The notes beneath the pieces are model-generated. The model was not told the origin of the DNA, ran no database searches, and worked only from the letters and a program-made list of their open reading frames with translations. Made by a program: the position numbers and the translations under genes. Below, piece by piece: positions 12,301 through 24,402 of a DNA stretch of 64,000 nucleotides. This DNA comes from Paratinospora sagittata (taxonomy: Eukaryota > Streptophyta > Magnoliopsida > Ranunculales > Menispermaceae): positions 1,730,461 through 1,794,460 of the forward strand of contig CM069593.1 of assembly GCA_035771175.1 (NCBI GenBank), given 5' to 3'. Positions within the stretch are counted from its first letter, which is position 1. Each line of letters begins with the position of its first letter.

Positions 12301-15293
12301 AGGGCACTATGCAAATGATGGATGGTTTGATGAAGAATCATTCTTCTCCAATGTTCCCAAGGATTTTATTTGTCCCTTAACTGGAGAGTTGTTTGAAGAA
12401 CCAGTAACTCTCGAGACTGGTCACTCCTTTGAGCAAAAAGCCATTAAAGAATGGTTTGATAAAGGAAACAGAACATGCCCCACATCTGGACGGAGATTAG
12501 AGAGCTTGGCATTGCCAGTCACTAACTTTGTTTTGAAGCGTGTAATAGATAGCTGGATATCAGAACATTGTAAAAATCTCTTCTCTATTGCATCTAAACT
12601 AGCAGGTTACTCTTTCATGCATGGGTGTAAATCAAAGGATGAACAAACCATCTATGTATTGGAGCAGCTTCTCAATGGCTTCAAAGCAGAGGAAAGATTG
12701 ATGAATGCCAAACACCTAGTCTCTCTAGGAGGCTTGCAGTTTCTACTTCGTAGATTTGAGTCGGGCAACTTGGAAGAGAAAACACGAGTTGCTGCCCTAT
12801 TATCCTGTTGCATCAAGGCTGAGGGTGGCTGCAGAAATAATGTAGTAAAAAATATCAACAAGGCATGTCTTCTTAAGCTACTTCACAGGCAGCACATTAA
12901 GTCAAGGGAAAATGCAGTGATGTTGCTGACAGAACTGATTTGCCTAGAAAGGTTAAAAAAATCTAATCCCCTCACTTCCTATTGATTGCCATCTGTTTTT
13001 GGCAGCATTGCATCTGGAAATTTAATATCTGAAAGCGCCAGATGTTTTAATTTGTTCTCACATAAACCGATCCTTCCTTGTTTTGGTAATCACAGAAGGA
13101 TAGAGATAACATTATTCTTAAAAAGCTTGCAAAAAGAAGGACTTATGAGCACAATGCATGTCTTGCTTGTGTATCTCCAGAGTTCCCCACCTAACCAAAG
13201 GCCCCTGGTTGCTGCTCTACTGTTGCACTTTGATCTACTGGTACTGGTAATCCTTCTAGTTCTAGCACAATAATCTTATATCATCCATATTTTGCTCAAG
13301 CCACCCATCTGCATCTAATTCCCCTGGACCTTTTTTTTTTTGGAAAAAAAGAAAAGAAAAGAACTGACAGTCTGACCATCATAATCAAAAAGGTTGGGGA
13401 ATAAATATGTCAATTGATGACCACAGAGATAAGTTCTGCTTCCTTCCAAACATAACAGCCCCAATAATATACCAATAATACCAAAGGTTACAAAACTTCG
13501 GGTAAATACCAACAACAATTTCCATTATAATCCTCCAAAAGATCAAGCAAAAGAATGTACTAGCATATCATGAGAGAAATTGCAATTTTGCTCAATTAAT
13601 CAAATGTCATTCGTGTCTGAGTATCACAGGTATCTCTCCCTTCTTAATGGTCATTATAGTCATTTAGATTTCATCTTTCCAGACTCTCATTGCTGAGACA
13701 AATTGCAGGCAGAGCCTCGAAAATATAGCATATATAGGGAGGAAGCTGTTGATAGCATAACTGTAGCACTGGAATGCGGTTTAAATGACGAGAAAATTCA
13801 AGAACAGTGTTGCCAAGCTCTTCTCATCTTGGGTGGACAGTTTTCTTTCTCTGGAGATGTATTGATAGAGAGTTGGCTCTTGAGGCAAGCAGGATTCTAT
13901 GATGGCTGTGATAAGAACTACCTTGACAATGCTGAAGAGAACTACCAAGTTGATGAAACCATCCAATTGGTGAGTTTCATAACGTTTATTCGTCTTTCAT
14001 CTCGTGAATATGTTGGAAATCATTAACTAATTGCAATATGTTCTTTCCTTGTGTCATTTAAGTCTTCTTCTTTTCCGTACCATTACCATTAATAGTTAGT
14101 CCGTCAATCTTCCCAATTGGTGTATCTAATGGTCTTCATTATACATGTCCAAACCACCTCAATTAGGTCTCTCTCATTTTATCTCTAATTCGGCAACTCC
14201 TACCATTTCTCGAATGTTATAATGTCCCATGAATCAATCATAATGTCTGTCAAATCCAACATAATTATTGTCACATGTTTTGCATTCAATTTTGAAATCT
14301 GCCATGATCAAGCTTTGGCCCACATTGAGTTCTGTTGAAAAACCCTTAAGAGTAAAAACTATTCCTAATGACAAAATGAGTTCATGGTTGTCTTAAATCA
14401 GACAAATCAACTATCTTGGACTATCAAAAAGTATCTATTATAAAGTTCTAATTACAAATGTCAGGAGGAAGATTCAGCAAGAGAAGATTGGTGGAAGAAC
14501 TTGGCAGTGTCATTGATTGGTAACAGGAAGAAGTCATTTTTGGAGATCATTTCAAAATGTTTTGGTTCTGGAAACTTGAGATTGATGAGAACATGCCTGA
14601 TCACTGTTGCATGGCTGAGCCAAGCACTTGGCTTACAGTTAGATGCTGAACTCCAGCTTTCAGCATTTTCAATTCTTATCCCCAAACTGAAAGAAACTTT
14701 GGAGAGTGGCAAGCAGATAGAAGACAGGGTTATAGCCTGCATGACTTTGCTCAATTTCAGCCAGATTTCAGGTCTGTATCTTTTGCTTTAAAGACTTTTA
14801 GGTCAATATGTGTGTGTGACAACCTGATCAGATAGTTACTCTTTTATGTATTAACAACCAGAGACACTTATGCTTTCTGAGTTTAATATTTGAGTGGATA
14901 CTTGAGTTTAAAATTTATATTTTATATATATTTTTACAACATATAAGGTTTCAAACTTATTCAAGTTAATTGATGGTTCAAAAGAGTTCACTGTTCCGAC
15001 TACCATGTTTAAGTGTTAAAATCATCATTTTTCTGTGATTTTAATAAATATCATTCTTTATTATAGTGAAGTTGTTTCTATGGTAATGGGCTATGATAGA
15101 TTTGAATAGAAGTTGGTTCACGGCCTGTGGTTGAAGTCTGCTAAAGCCTGTGTCATCTTTTGTTTCTCTACCAGAATGCAGGGTCCTAATGAAGACAATT
15201 GCAGAAGAGATTTCAATTCCTCTACAAAGCCTTGCAGAGATAACTTGGACTGCAAAACAGCTACTTGCAACTATGTCTGGAGAAGGTTTATAA
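9396..15293 (+). CDS. LIN: LIN/CERBERUS-like U-box E3 ubiquitin ligase, without WD40 repeats
   Basis: Exons: 9396-11096, 11560-11850, 11956-11983 (28-nt microexon), 12303-12951, 13096-13240, 13709-13969, 14465-14771 and 15175-15293. The model encodes 1,166 residues, all junctions in frame. The exon 5 donor could also be six bases later. Residues 1-330 are charged and probably disordered. Residues of about 230-480 form a helical region typical of LIN proteins, and an acidic segment follows. The U-box (about 694-765) shows DFICPLTGELFEEPVTLETG and KEWFDKGNRTCPTSGRRLE, the E2-docking fold. The rest is helical and armadillo-like. Characterised legume LIN/CERBERUS proteins, which act in nodulation and mycorrhization signalling, carry C-terminal WD40 repeats. 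Here an in-frame TAA follows LLATMSGEGL, and I see no WD40 sequence before the next gene. It may be a WD40-less paralogue or a truncated copy. Confidence 0.83.
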
Positions 15294-15881
15294 ATGTAAG
15301 AGGAAAAGAATAGAATACTCAAAACTAATAACCATTAAAGGTTTGTTCTTTCTCATCTTATGCCTGGATATTTAATTAATTGAAAACATAATCATAGAAT
15401 GTATTACAGTTTCAATGTTCTTTCTCATCTTAGAGTTTTCAGAAGTTTTCATCATACTTACATCAAATACCATGCATCAACAAAAGACAGCAAAACTTAT
15501 AACTTTACAATGCCCGTGGAGAAAATCTCATAACCACCCCTGTTTTCTATGAACACAAATGGAGCAATAGGCTAGTCTGTTGATCTAGTCACAGTAGTCG
15601 AATGGTGAATAGGTTAACGGATGGTTAAACACATTACATTGCCCTGTGAAATCATTATGATGGCCATATGATCCACTTATGAGATATAACATGGAAGAGA
15701 TTCAACATTAACAAATCTTGGCTAAAAAACTGAAACTTGTCACAACAAAAAAAGGGTATTAAACCTCTTCAAGTTCATGACAATTTATCATACATTAGGT
15801 CTCCCTGGAGATGATTACAACACTAGAGGGAGCTTCTCAAGTTGAATGCAGAAATAGTAACAAGGATTAATAATTCATCTA
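15294..15881. other. Convergent 3' flanks of the LIN-like gene and the plastid membrane protein gene
   Basis: I see no gene in this stretch. It is the shared downstream region of two convergent genes. TTTCTTTCTCATCTTA-like text occurs twice (about 15345 and 15420), a weak local duplication. Confidence 0.6.
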
Positions 15882-18800
15882 TTATTTTGCTGGAGGTACA
15901 GTAACAATTATACTAAAAAGCCACGTCACAAAGGATCCTACAACCCAACATATGAAGAAGAAAACTAAAAAACCTGCTAATATGGTCAGGAAAGGAGGTC
16001 CTTGAGCACCACCACTTTCACTCCCTGCAGACTCTTCCCCTTTTACAATGTCTCCTTCTCTAGGGTTGGCAAATATCTTGGGCACTCTTTCCCTTGCTTC
16101 TGATCTTCCAACATTCCCATTTCTGAAATTTTTTTTTTTTATTTTTGAGAGGAAACAAAACTTTATTAAAAAGAAAACAAGAACAAAGTGTGGGAGCACA
16201 AGGAGTGCAGCCCCAAGATCAAACACTACAGACAGAAACCACAGAGAAACCAGTAAAAACGCAGCAACCTACTGTGTTATACACAAGAGGACAAACATCT
16301 AAACCAATTAACAGTTGAAAAACCTCCCGAAAACTTTGATGAAGCAATCCACAGCACAGCCGACAACCTAATGTCGTCGTCCATAGGGGAGTCCACAGGT
16401 TTGGCAACATTCCAAAAAGCTCTGTGATTTCTCTCCAACCAGAGGCTCCACATAGTTGCAAAGTACACAATCCAAATGATGCTAGAATGTCTCAATGAAG
16501 GGGGAGAAATATGACTAAATGAAAAACAGTCACTAACAGAATTGGGGGGACGCGAAAGTGATGGACAGCAATCCACCCATCAGTTCCATATGATCTTAGC
16601 TACAGCACAAGAGGTAAACAAATGCTCAGCACTTTCTTCAGCTTGTAAACACATTATACAACCATTAGGAGAGAGACAAACCAATCTAAATCGCAGTTGA
16701 AGAACATCGATCATAGGTAGTTTTCTGTGGAACAAAAGCCATTCAAAGAACTTCACTTTCGAAGGAATTTGAGCACTCCAAAGATGGGAGAGGGGAGGAA
16801 TGACAAGGGAAGATGAATCATCAATAAGGAAGGAGAAGAGAGAATGACAAGAAAAAATCCCAGAACTATCAAGTGTCCAGGTTAATCTATCTGGGCCATC
16901 AGAGAAACTAACATGATGAAGAAGGGATAAAAACTGATTATAATCAGAAAGAGTCCTAGAAGTGGGAAATCTAGTTAAGGGGAGGTTCCAAAGGGGGTTG
17001 GAAGATGTGGAATCAGTCACAAAAGAAATAATAGGTTGGTTGTGAAGCCGGGACAAATGGTAAAGTCTTGGATAAAGAGAGGAGAATGAGGATGGGCCGA
17101 GCCATTTGTCTTCTCAAAATCTAAAAGTGCTCCCATCTCCAAAAACGGCCGCGATGTGAGGACAAAACACCGGGGAAAGAGACGCAATGAATTTCCAAGG
17201 GCTCCTATGAGTGGTCCTAACCTTAGCCTCAAAATCGCACCCAATGTCAAAAGAACAACACTTACTTTTGATGTCCTCAGTCCACAGAGCTCCCTTCACT
17301 TGGGAGGACCTCCACGGCCATTTTGCCGCAAGAGCCAAATTCCTCTCGGCGATACAACCAACTCCCAAGCCTCCTTTAGACACAGGCATTTGAACAGTAG
17401 CCCACTTTACTAAATGCATACCACCCGAAGCATTCACACCCTTCCACAAAAATGAATGGATCTTCCTTTCAATTACAGCAGCCACCTTCGCTGGAATCTT
17501 GAACATAGAGAGAAAGTAGATAGGAAGGGCACGCAATACCGACTTAATAAGAACAAGTCTCCCCCCACGTGAGAGGAAGCTGCATTTCCACCCCTCCAAC
17601 CGTTTCCCCACCTTCTGAACAACTGGATTCCAAAAACTTTCAGACCTGGGGTTACCTCCCAGAGGTAAACCTAAGTTATGCAATGGCCACTCCCCTCTAG
17701 CGCAACCCATGTCACTAGCAATCCGCAACAGATCCTCCCTGTCAACATTGACGCCTGCCAACTGACACTTTGCAATATTCAATTTAAGACCAGAGGCCTC
17801 TCCAAAACGGTCAAGGATATTAATAATCTCTCGAACATTCCCCTTCTTTCCGTGGAGAAGAAAAAGCATATCATCAGCATATTGCAAATGAGACACAACC
17901 ACCTTGTTCTTCCCAACAATAAAACCTTGGATAGAAGAGTACTGACAAGCCTTGCCTTATGGATCATCCGACTAAGAACATCCCCAACCAGAGTGAAAAG
18001 GAAAGGTGGCAATGGGTCACCTTGCCTAAGTCCTCTCTTCGCATTGAACTTCTCTCTAGGTCTTCCATTAAGCACAACCGAATAGGTCACTGAACGCATA
18101 CAACTAGAAATCCATTTCCTCCATCTCTCCCCAAAATGCTTCTTCTCCATCACAAGATCAAGAAAATCTCAACTAACTGTGTCGTATGCTTTAGCAAAAT
18201 CGGTTTTGAAAATAAACCCAGCCTTAGAAGATTGCCTATAATCTTCCACAGCCTCATTGGCCATGAGAACAACATCCAAAATCTGTCTTCCTTGCACAAA
18301 TTCAGATTGGTTGGGGGTCACTGTAAGATGAAGGACACTTCGAAGCCTTCGAGAAAGGACTTTTGAAATGATCTTATACAAGCTTGTGACCAAACTGATT
18401 GGCCTATAGTCACGCAATCTCCATAAGTTCGGCTTCTTTGGTATAAGACAAATGTAAGTTTCATTTGTCTTGATATTGATGATCCCATTCTCATGAAACT
18501 CCTGCAGAACATGCATGATATCATGCTTAAGAACATCCCAAGAATGTTTATAGAAAAGCATGGTGAAGCCATCGGGACCCGGCGACTTGTTCCCATCACA
18601 ATTGAAAATCGTCGATTTAATCTCATCCTCCTCGAAGGGTCTTCCAAAAAGGACTGCTCCTCCTCAGAAATAGGATTCCAATCAATAACATCCAACCCAT
18701 CAAACATCGTTTCCAGGATTAGCATAAAGATTATGAAAATATGAGATTACTTCGTTTTCAATTAGTAAGTCATCGTCCACCACAACCCCATCCTCTCTTT

Positions 18801-21800
18801 CAATCTTTCCATTGGAATTTTTAGCCCGTCTGTAACTAAGGATGCCATGGAAAAACTTTGAATTGACATCACCTTCTTTCAACCATTTCACCTTCGCCTT
18901 TTGCCAATCCAGCCTACTATCTTTGATGCATAAATCAACCAGCTCAGCTTTGACCTCTTTCTGTATAGCAATCATCTCCCTTAACCATCCAACAGCCCCC
19001 ACCATATTATCAAGGTTGCCCACCAAAAACTCGAGATCCTTTCTCCTTCTTTCAAGGGACCCGAAGGCCTCTTTATCCCACCACTTCAACCTCTTCTTCA
19101 TCTCTTGAAGACACACCATGAAACTATGACCAATGTGCCCATGAGAGGGAACACAAAGCCACCAGTCCATAATATTCTTCTGGTAGTCCTTGTGGTTAAC
19201 CCAGGTATTTGCAAATTGAAATGGGTATGGTCCCCAAGCTTTGATATCAATGTCCAAAACAATAGGGAGATGGTCAGAGGTAGTCCGAATAAGAGCCACT
19301 TGACGAAAAGTGGGAAATAGAGATTCCCAGCCCGAAGTGAAGAGAAATCGGTCAAGGCGACAACAAATTGGAACCTCCCTAAAGTTGGACCAAGTAAAAG
19401 AGGCATTAAGCAATGAAGGGTCCCTCAGACCCAAATCATTAATCAAGTTATCGGGCATTTGCATACTTGTGGTATGGCGAAAACTATCCACCTTCTCCCT
19501 CAAGGATCTAACTGTGTTAAAATCCCCACCTAGGCACCAATAATTACCACATATTGAGCTTAGGGCAGTTAACTCAATCCAAAAATCATCTCGCTCAGTC
19601 GAGTAAGAAGGACCGTAAATTCCTGACAGCCACCATCTGACCCCATCTTCCTTATCAACACAAACTGAAACTAAGAAACCCCCAACAAGGTTGTTCACCA
19701 CCTTGATGGTCTTACAATCCCAAGCGATCATGATGCCACCCGAAGAACCCGCCGACGGAAGACAAACCCATTCACGAAATCTGGTCCTCCATAACTGACC
19801 AACAAGGAAACTATCAAAACTGTCTCTCTTTGTTTCTTGCAAGATTATAATGTCCGGTCTAATCTTCGCAATTGATTTTTTAATGAGGCAAAGTTTAAGG
19901 GACGCCCCACACCCTCTAATATTCCATGATAAGATCTTCATTGGGACACCTTGTTGCTCCCCCCTCTTCGCACAGTCTTGAAAATTCTAGACTTGTTCTT
20001 AGTCGAAAAAAAGCAATTGGCACAAGCACTATGAAGCTTCCTTCTAGAAAACTTCCTATGTAAACTTGTTCTCGCCCTATACCCAGCCAAAGGTTCAATA
20101 GTGTCAAGAGAGCTAGCCAAACCTTTCCTTCCCCTGTTTCTAACCGAGGGCTTCTTAGAGCTGACATCGCCCGCAAAAAAAGAGCCTTTACCCATCCTTC
20201 ATTTCTTAATTCTCACACTTGTCGGAACAGTATCTTCCTCGACATTGGGAAACGATTCATTGGCTAACACACAAATGGAACGATAAAGGATTGGTTAATA
20301 GGGTAATGGGATTTTGGGTATGGGGATTGTTTTGAGGGAAATAAAACAAACCAGGAGATTAAGAATTAGAGTGCCCAATATTCAAAATGAAAGCAGAAGT
20401 TTTTGAATGTACCTGTTCTGTCTCAACTTCATCAGCCACGCCGATATCATCCCTAGAGGAGGAGAAGTCATCCACCAAATCTACATCGCAGGCCATGTAC
20501 CTGTCGTCGACGTCGCCTCTACAGAATGCACAGAAGTCCTTTTTCCAGAGTTTGCCACAACGCGTTCCTTCTGCAAACTGCGCTTAGAACGCCTTGGAGC
20601 TTCCGCCAAAGTTTGGTTGCCATCAACGTTGTTATCACCGTCGTTGCTGCCAGAAAGAACGTCCCTATAGCTGCATCGCTCTTGCTTGTGACTCATGTTT
20701 TCCTTATCACCCGATGAGCAAATCTCGCTCTTCCGAAATCCATTGGAGATAAAGGAAGCCATACTATCTGGTTTCCCTCCTGAACAGTCCATGAGGCCCT
20801 GAGAGTGCAGAACTTCCACCGTGCAGCGTCCAAAATTGACGTTGGGTTTATTGTTGTCTCTGCATCCGCAATTGGAAAATTGGGTTTCCAATACCTTGGA
20901 TCTGGACCCAGAAGCAATAGCAACATGGGCGTTGGAACATGTCCCAAACTTACCTGTTTGTGGCCCGGTTGTCGAATGTCCGTGAGAGGAGGAAGGCCCC
21001 TTATGATTCATGCCAATATCTAATGGACCATTCTGACCATTCTGACCATTTTGACCATTTGAGGCCTGGCCCATTTCCCCCTTGTAGATGTTCTGGACAG
21101 ATACCGACCCATGTGGAGAGATTTGAATCCACTCTGGATCGCGTCTCTGCCCATTTTGATATCGTATCTTCTCCTTCCTAGGGACTGTTGCGCCACTTTG
21201 ATCCTCTGTACCCCACGTCCTACCACCTTTCTCGCGACGTGGCGCAATCCACGCCCTTGATTGTCCTTGAAACCCGTTACCCCCCTTATTAGGACCAGCA
21301 ACGTGCGCAACTGTAGTCACCCCAGCCGACTTTCCTGGATGCATCTGATTCACGTCCCTCAATGAACTCCGACCATTCTCGATCCGAAAAAGCTTGACGC
21401 CGACCGGTGAACCCTCCACCGACATTTGGGCGAACTCTAGTATAAAACCATCAGTGAGACCTTTAACTCATATCTTTGGAAACCGAAGGAAAGTTATCTT
21501 TAAAGTTTCATTTGCAATCTGAATGAGCCCACCACACAAACTCCCTACCGTCTAAAACATCTCCGACGTCCAAACATCGACAGGAAGACCTTCAATTCCA
21601 ATCCAACCGTTACCACATCTTTTCTTCCTCTTCTCCCATTGGCAAGAAGGCAACCACTTAGAGACGGAGAAATAGGGAAGCTTAAAATGCCATAATATTC
21701 GAAGGATCTCATCGTCATCAGAGCACCAAATCACAACGCGATCATCGGCCATATGAACTAGCAAGATGAAACATCCAGCAATAATATTGAGTTTCGCCAC

Positions 21801-22910
21801 TGCATCTTTCCACCATACAGCAGAATGAAGCCGAAACAGAATCACCGCCAAGTTCTACTCACGTTTGATAGAAACATCTTGCGCGACTGATAAGGAGTTT
21901 CGAATGGAATTGGAAGATTAGCATCGATGCAAGGCCTCCTCGAAGCTATTCCATCCTTTTCGCTAAAAATCGTCCGGAATGAAAACAACACTCATCCTGC
22001 CTCCCTCCACCTTCGACACTTTTAGGACCCACCCACGGTAATTTAAGAGAGACTCCACAATGACAACTTCCGACGCACCTCGAAAAGACGCCTTGAACCC
22101 ATGAGACTCTGTGCACTTCATAACTTTGCCCATCTGGTTAAGAAGCCACTCACTCGTTCCCTGTTCGAAAGAGATGGAAAAGGTTTTGACAGGAGTGGTC
22201 TCAACCATCGAAATCGAACCGTTCTCCCTTGAGACAAACAGTTTAAACATCTTGTTCCTGGCTCGGAACGAAGTGGAAGATGAAGAGGAATCCCCTCCAT
22301 TCTTTCGAATATGGACATCTCGAAAATCCCCAACCATAGTAAAAGTACAAATGAGGGAAGTTAACAATAGGGACTTTAGGGTTGCGAGGATCATATAAAA
22401 ATACAAATGAAACTATAAATATTATAGAGTTGGGAGGATCATATAAAATTGCTGACTAGATTATAAAAATTCATACAATTCATCAACAAAAAAAAATAGC
22501 AATGCGATAAATGAGTATTAATTGTGACTTGTGAGCAATACCCATATCATATATTGTATACAGAAATAAAATACTCCTACTTTTTTTGAGCTTTTCCCTC
22601 TCTTTTTTTTCTTTTTTTGTTGCAAGATATTTCTCTTTTTCTGTCATGAATAATTTGTGTGTTAATTATATAATATTAATTTATACTATAAATTGATTCA
22701 AAAAGAGCTCCTGAATCAGTATGAATGTATAAAAACTCAAAACCCTAAATTTGAGCTTCCGCAAGGTTACCTGAAGCTCAAACGAGCATAAGGAAAGTTG
22801 GCGCGAGATTTCGAAATCGATATGGCGGGAATTACAGCATCGCTTTTCGCGCGTTGGAACCCTAAAACGTCGCGAGTGCCGAAGGAAGAAGAGTGAGAGA
22901 GAGTGGTCAT
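15882..22910 (-). CDS. Small probable plastid-targeted membrane protein; intron disrupted by a LINE
   Basis: Two exons on the minus strand, 22910-22771 and 16122-15882, join through an AG|A arginine codon into a 126-residue protein. The donor is CTTCAG|GTAACC and the acceptor TTTCAG|AAATGG. Exon 1 encodes a Ser/Thr/Arg-rich, acid-poor N-terminus (MTTLSHSSSFGTRDVLGFQR...), as in chloroplast transit peptides. Exon 2 encodes a charged segment (RERVPKIFANPREGD), a Gly/Ser linker, and a hydrophobic stretch at about residues 97-118 ending IIVTVPPAK. I do not recognise the family. The ER protein RAMP4 was considered, but the conserved residues do not match. The 6,648-bp intron is filled mostly by an L1-type element in the same orientation, so correct splicing is not assured. 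The exact frame match across the insertion is the main support. Confidence 0.7.
16280..18725 (-). pseudogene. LINE ORF2 reverse transcriptase and C-terminal domain, broken
   Basis: The sequence follows plant L1 reverse transcriptases in order: LIPKKPNLWRLRDYRPISL, then NQSEFVQGRQILD, then the first catalytic aspartate in KTDFAKAYDTVS. Next come GLRQGDPLPPFLF and the active-site LQYADDMLFL. The downstream SRGGRLVLIKSVLRALPIY block and a zf-RVT segment (SKVKFFEWLLFHRKLP, CIMCLQAEESAEHLF) complete the usual plan. The parts lie in different frames, with a stop right after AYDTVS and shifts near 18720, 17900 and 17080, so no full-length enzyme is encoded. Confidence 0.9.
18700..19941 (-). pseudogene. 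LINE ORF2 endonuclease domain
   Basis: This is a 413-residue open stretch of the endonuclease/exonuclease/phosphatase family that opens ORF2 in L1 elements. It begins MKILSWNIRGCGASLKLCLI and shows IILQETKRDSF (metal-binding Glu), WWLSGIYGP, GDFNTVRSLREK and TTSDHLPIVLDID (the catalytic SDH motif). It makes the target-site nick that primes reverse transcription. The frame closes after LYANPGNDV, where an intact element would run on into the reverse transcriptase, so this marks a frameshift. Confidence 0.9.
20481..22337 (-). pseudogene. LINE ORF1 (RNA-binding) remains
   Basis: Three open pieces in different frames lie in the order expected for a plant L1 ORF1. The first is 22337-21963, from MVGDFRDVHIRKNGGD. 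The second is 21851-21552, containing WLPSCQWEKRKKRCGNGWIG, like the DUF4283 region of plant LINE ORF1. The third is 21425-20481, Gly/Ser/Asn-rich with QNGQNGQNG and a basic C-terminus. At least two frame breaks separate them. The zinc knuckle often seen in this family was not identified with confidence. Confidence 0.75.
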
Positions 22911-24402
22911 TGTTCGATCTTTAGTAATTCGCAAGCTCTTGAACTGAAAGTCATGTGAACCCAATTTTTGTTTTTATTTTGTTTTATTTTTTACTTTTAA
23001 GATGGTATCGAATGTTTTGGGCGCAGGGGGTCGTGGCAAAACATCGAATTCGGACGGGTATTGCTAGGGACAAAGCCTTATATGCACGAACATATATATC
23101 ATGTTTATGAATAAAAGATAAGTGTTTATTCGCATAAGTATGTTTTAAAAATCGGATAATCCGATTTTATCTATATTCGTGTACTTTTTAAAATAGATAT
23201 AGTAATGAAATATTTTTTTTTCATTAAAAAAAACAAAGATCTTAGGCTAAGAGAGGTGAAGAATGAATATAAGTAAAAAATGTTCTAACAAGTAAGGGCA
23301 TTGACAAATTAAAACTGCATAATGTCTATTTACCTATTGTATTAATTACAAAACGGATACCTAGTTTTTAAAGCCTTCGTCCAAATTCAGTCTGATTTTT
23401 AAAATAAACATAAATTTTTTATCCATACCCAACCCGATTTCTCAAATATTTTGCTCATATCCATTTTAAAGCGGGCAAGATAAAAACAAACAAACCAATC
23501 CAAGCCAGTTTTGTCACCCCTATTTGTTAATAGTGATTTTGGATTTTATGGCTATTCCATTCCTTATGTGGGTGAATCTATAACTTATTTTATAAAAGAA
23601 AAAGAGAAAAGAAATTAATGCTTGATGATTTATATAAACTGAAAGCAAGTTGTTCTAATGAAAAAAATAGATAAAATAAAATAAACACGCTATATGGGTC
23701 TATATATAAATTATAAGGCTTGAGATTCCATATCTTTTGAATATTATTTAAATCCATTTCTTACCATTGTTGTTGACGACAGCTAATTTAATAATAATTA
23801 CAGATAAAACGATAGTGATCTTCCATTGGGAAGTTCATAACAAGTTTGAACATTATCACTTACAGAGTTACAGAGTTGCTAAGTAATAGAAAAACATAAA
23901 AGGAAATGCTTCTCTGCATTACTGAGTAATACAGAACATATGTTTTCATAATAGCTCCCACTCTTCAAGACTGTCCAACCTATTACCCTGCAAATGGGTT
24001 CTCTTAAAAGTGGGATTTTCAGCTCCAAATGCCACCAAACAGTTGGAACTTGGATAAGGGTCTCATAGCCAAAGGCCTAATTGCTGCTCATATGCTGTCA
24101 TTGGAAACTTGTAATAATCAGACAAAAGGAAGCAAAGGGCAAGAATCAGAAATACATCGCGATTTCATCGTGAGCCAAGAAACTTACATGCAAAATCTGG
24201 TTTTTTTACAGTTGCTTTAGCTAATGGGGGAACAGCTGCTGCAATTAGAAGCACACAAACTATAAGAAAATTCCTGGCCCTAATGCTGTATTTTTCTGCT
24301 CTTCATAAATATTAATTGAATTGCTGACCAAGATATAATAGATTATGATACATCACTAGCACATCTAGGGCTACTAAGAGAGAAGACTTCATACCTAACT
24401 AA
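22911..24402. other. Intergenic region with a possible hAT-type relic
   Basis: No gene was found. The stretch from about 23065 (TAGGGACAAAG) to 23523 (complement TAGGGGTGACAAAA) has loosely matching inverted ends. Its interior carries CGGATA/ATCCG-type palindromes, a pattern common in plant hAT-derived MITEs. No convincing target-site duplication was seen, so the transposon call is tentative. The rest is AT-rich. Confidence 0.4.

Larger units (their letters stand above)
16129..22420 (-). mobile_element. Decayed L1-type LINE retrotransposon
   Basis: This is a non-LTR element read on the minus strand. ORF1 remains lie at 22337-20481. ORF2 has an apurinic-type endonuclease (19941-18700), a reverse transcriptase (about 18725-17114) and a C-terminal zf-RVT segment (17056-16580). 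A 3' tail follows with AATAAA (complement of 16162-16167) and an A-rich end at 16146-16129. Several frameshifts and stops break both ORFs, so it cannot move autonomously. The 5' limit is uncertain, near 22400-22450, where GTTGNGAGGATCATATAAAA occurs twice. I could not find a convincing target-site duplication. It sits in the intron of the plastid membrane protein gene, in the same orientation. Confidence 0.92.

Noticed and set aside
12986..13095. Extended LIN exon 5 starting at the GGCAG acceptor near 13008
   Set aside because: It keeps an open frame but inserts about 29 residues. The CACAG acceptor at 13095 restores a continuous LERRIEITLFLKSLQKEG block expected of the family.
15882..16122. 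RAMP4/SERP-type ER protein
   Set aside because: Length and a single C-terminal span are similar, but the conserved RAMP4 residues are absent, and exon 1 encodes a transit-like N-terminus.
17678..18366. Plus-strand ORFs of 76 and 135 codons
   Set aside because: They are antisense shadows of the LINE reverse transcriptase, which is supported by conserved motifs on the minus strand.
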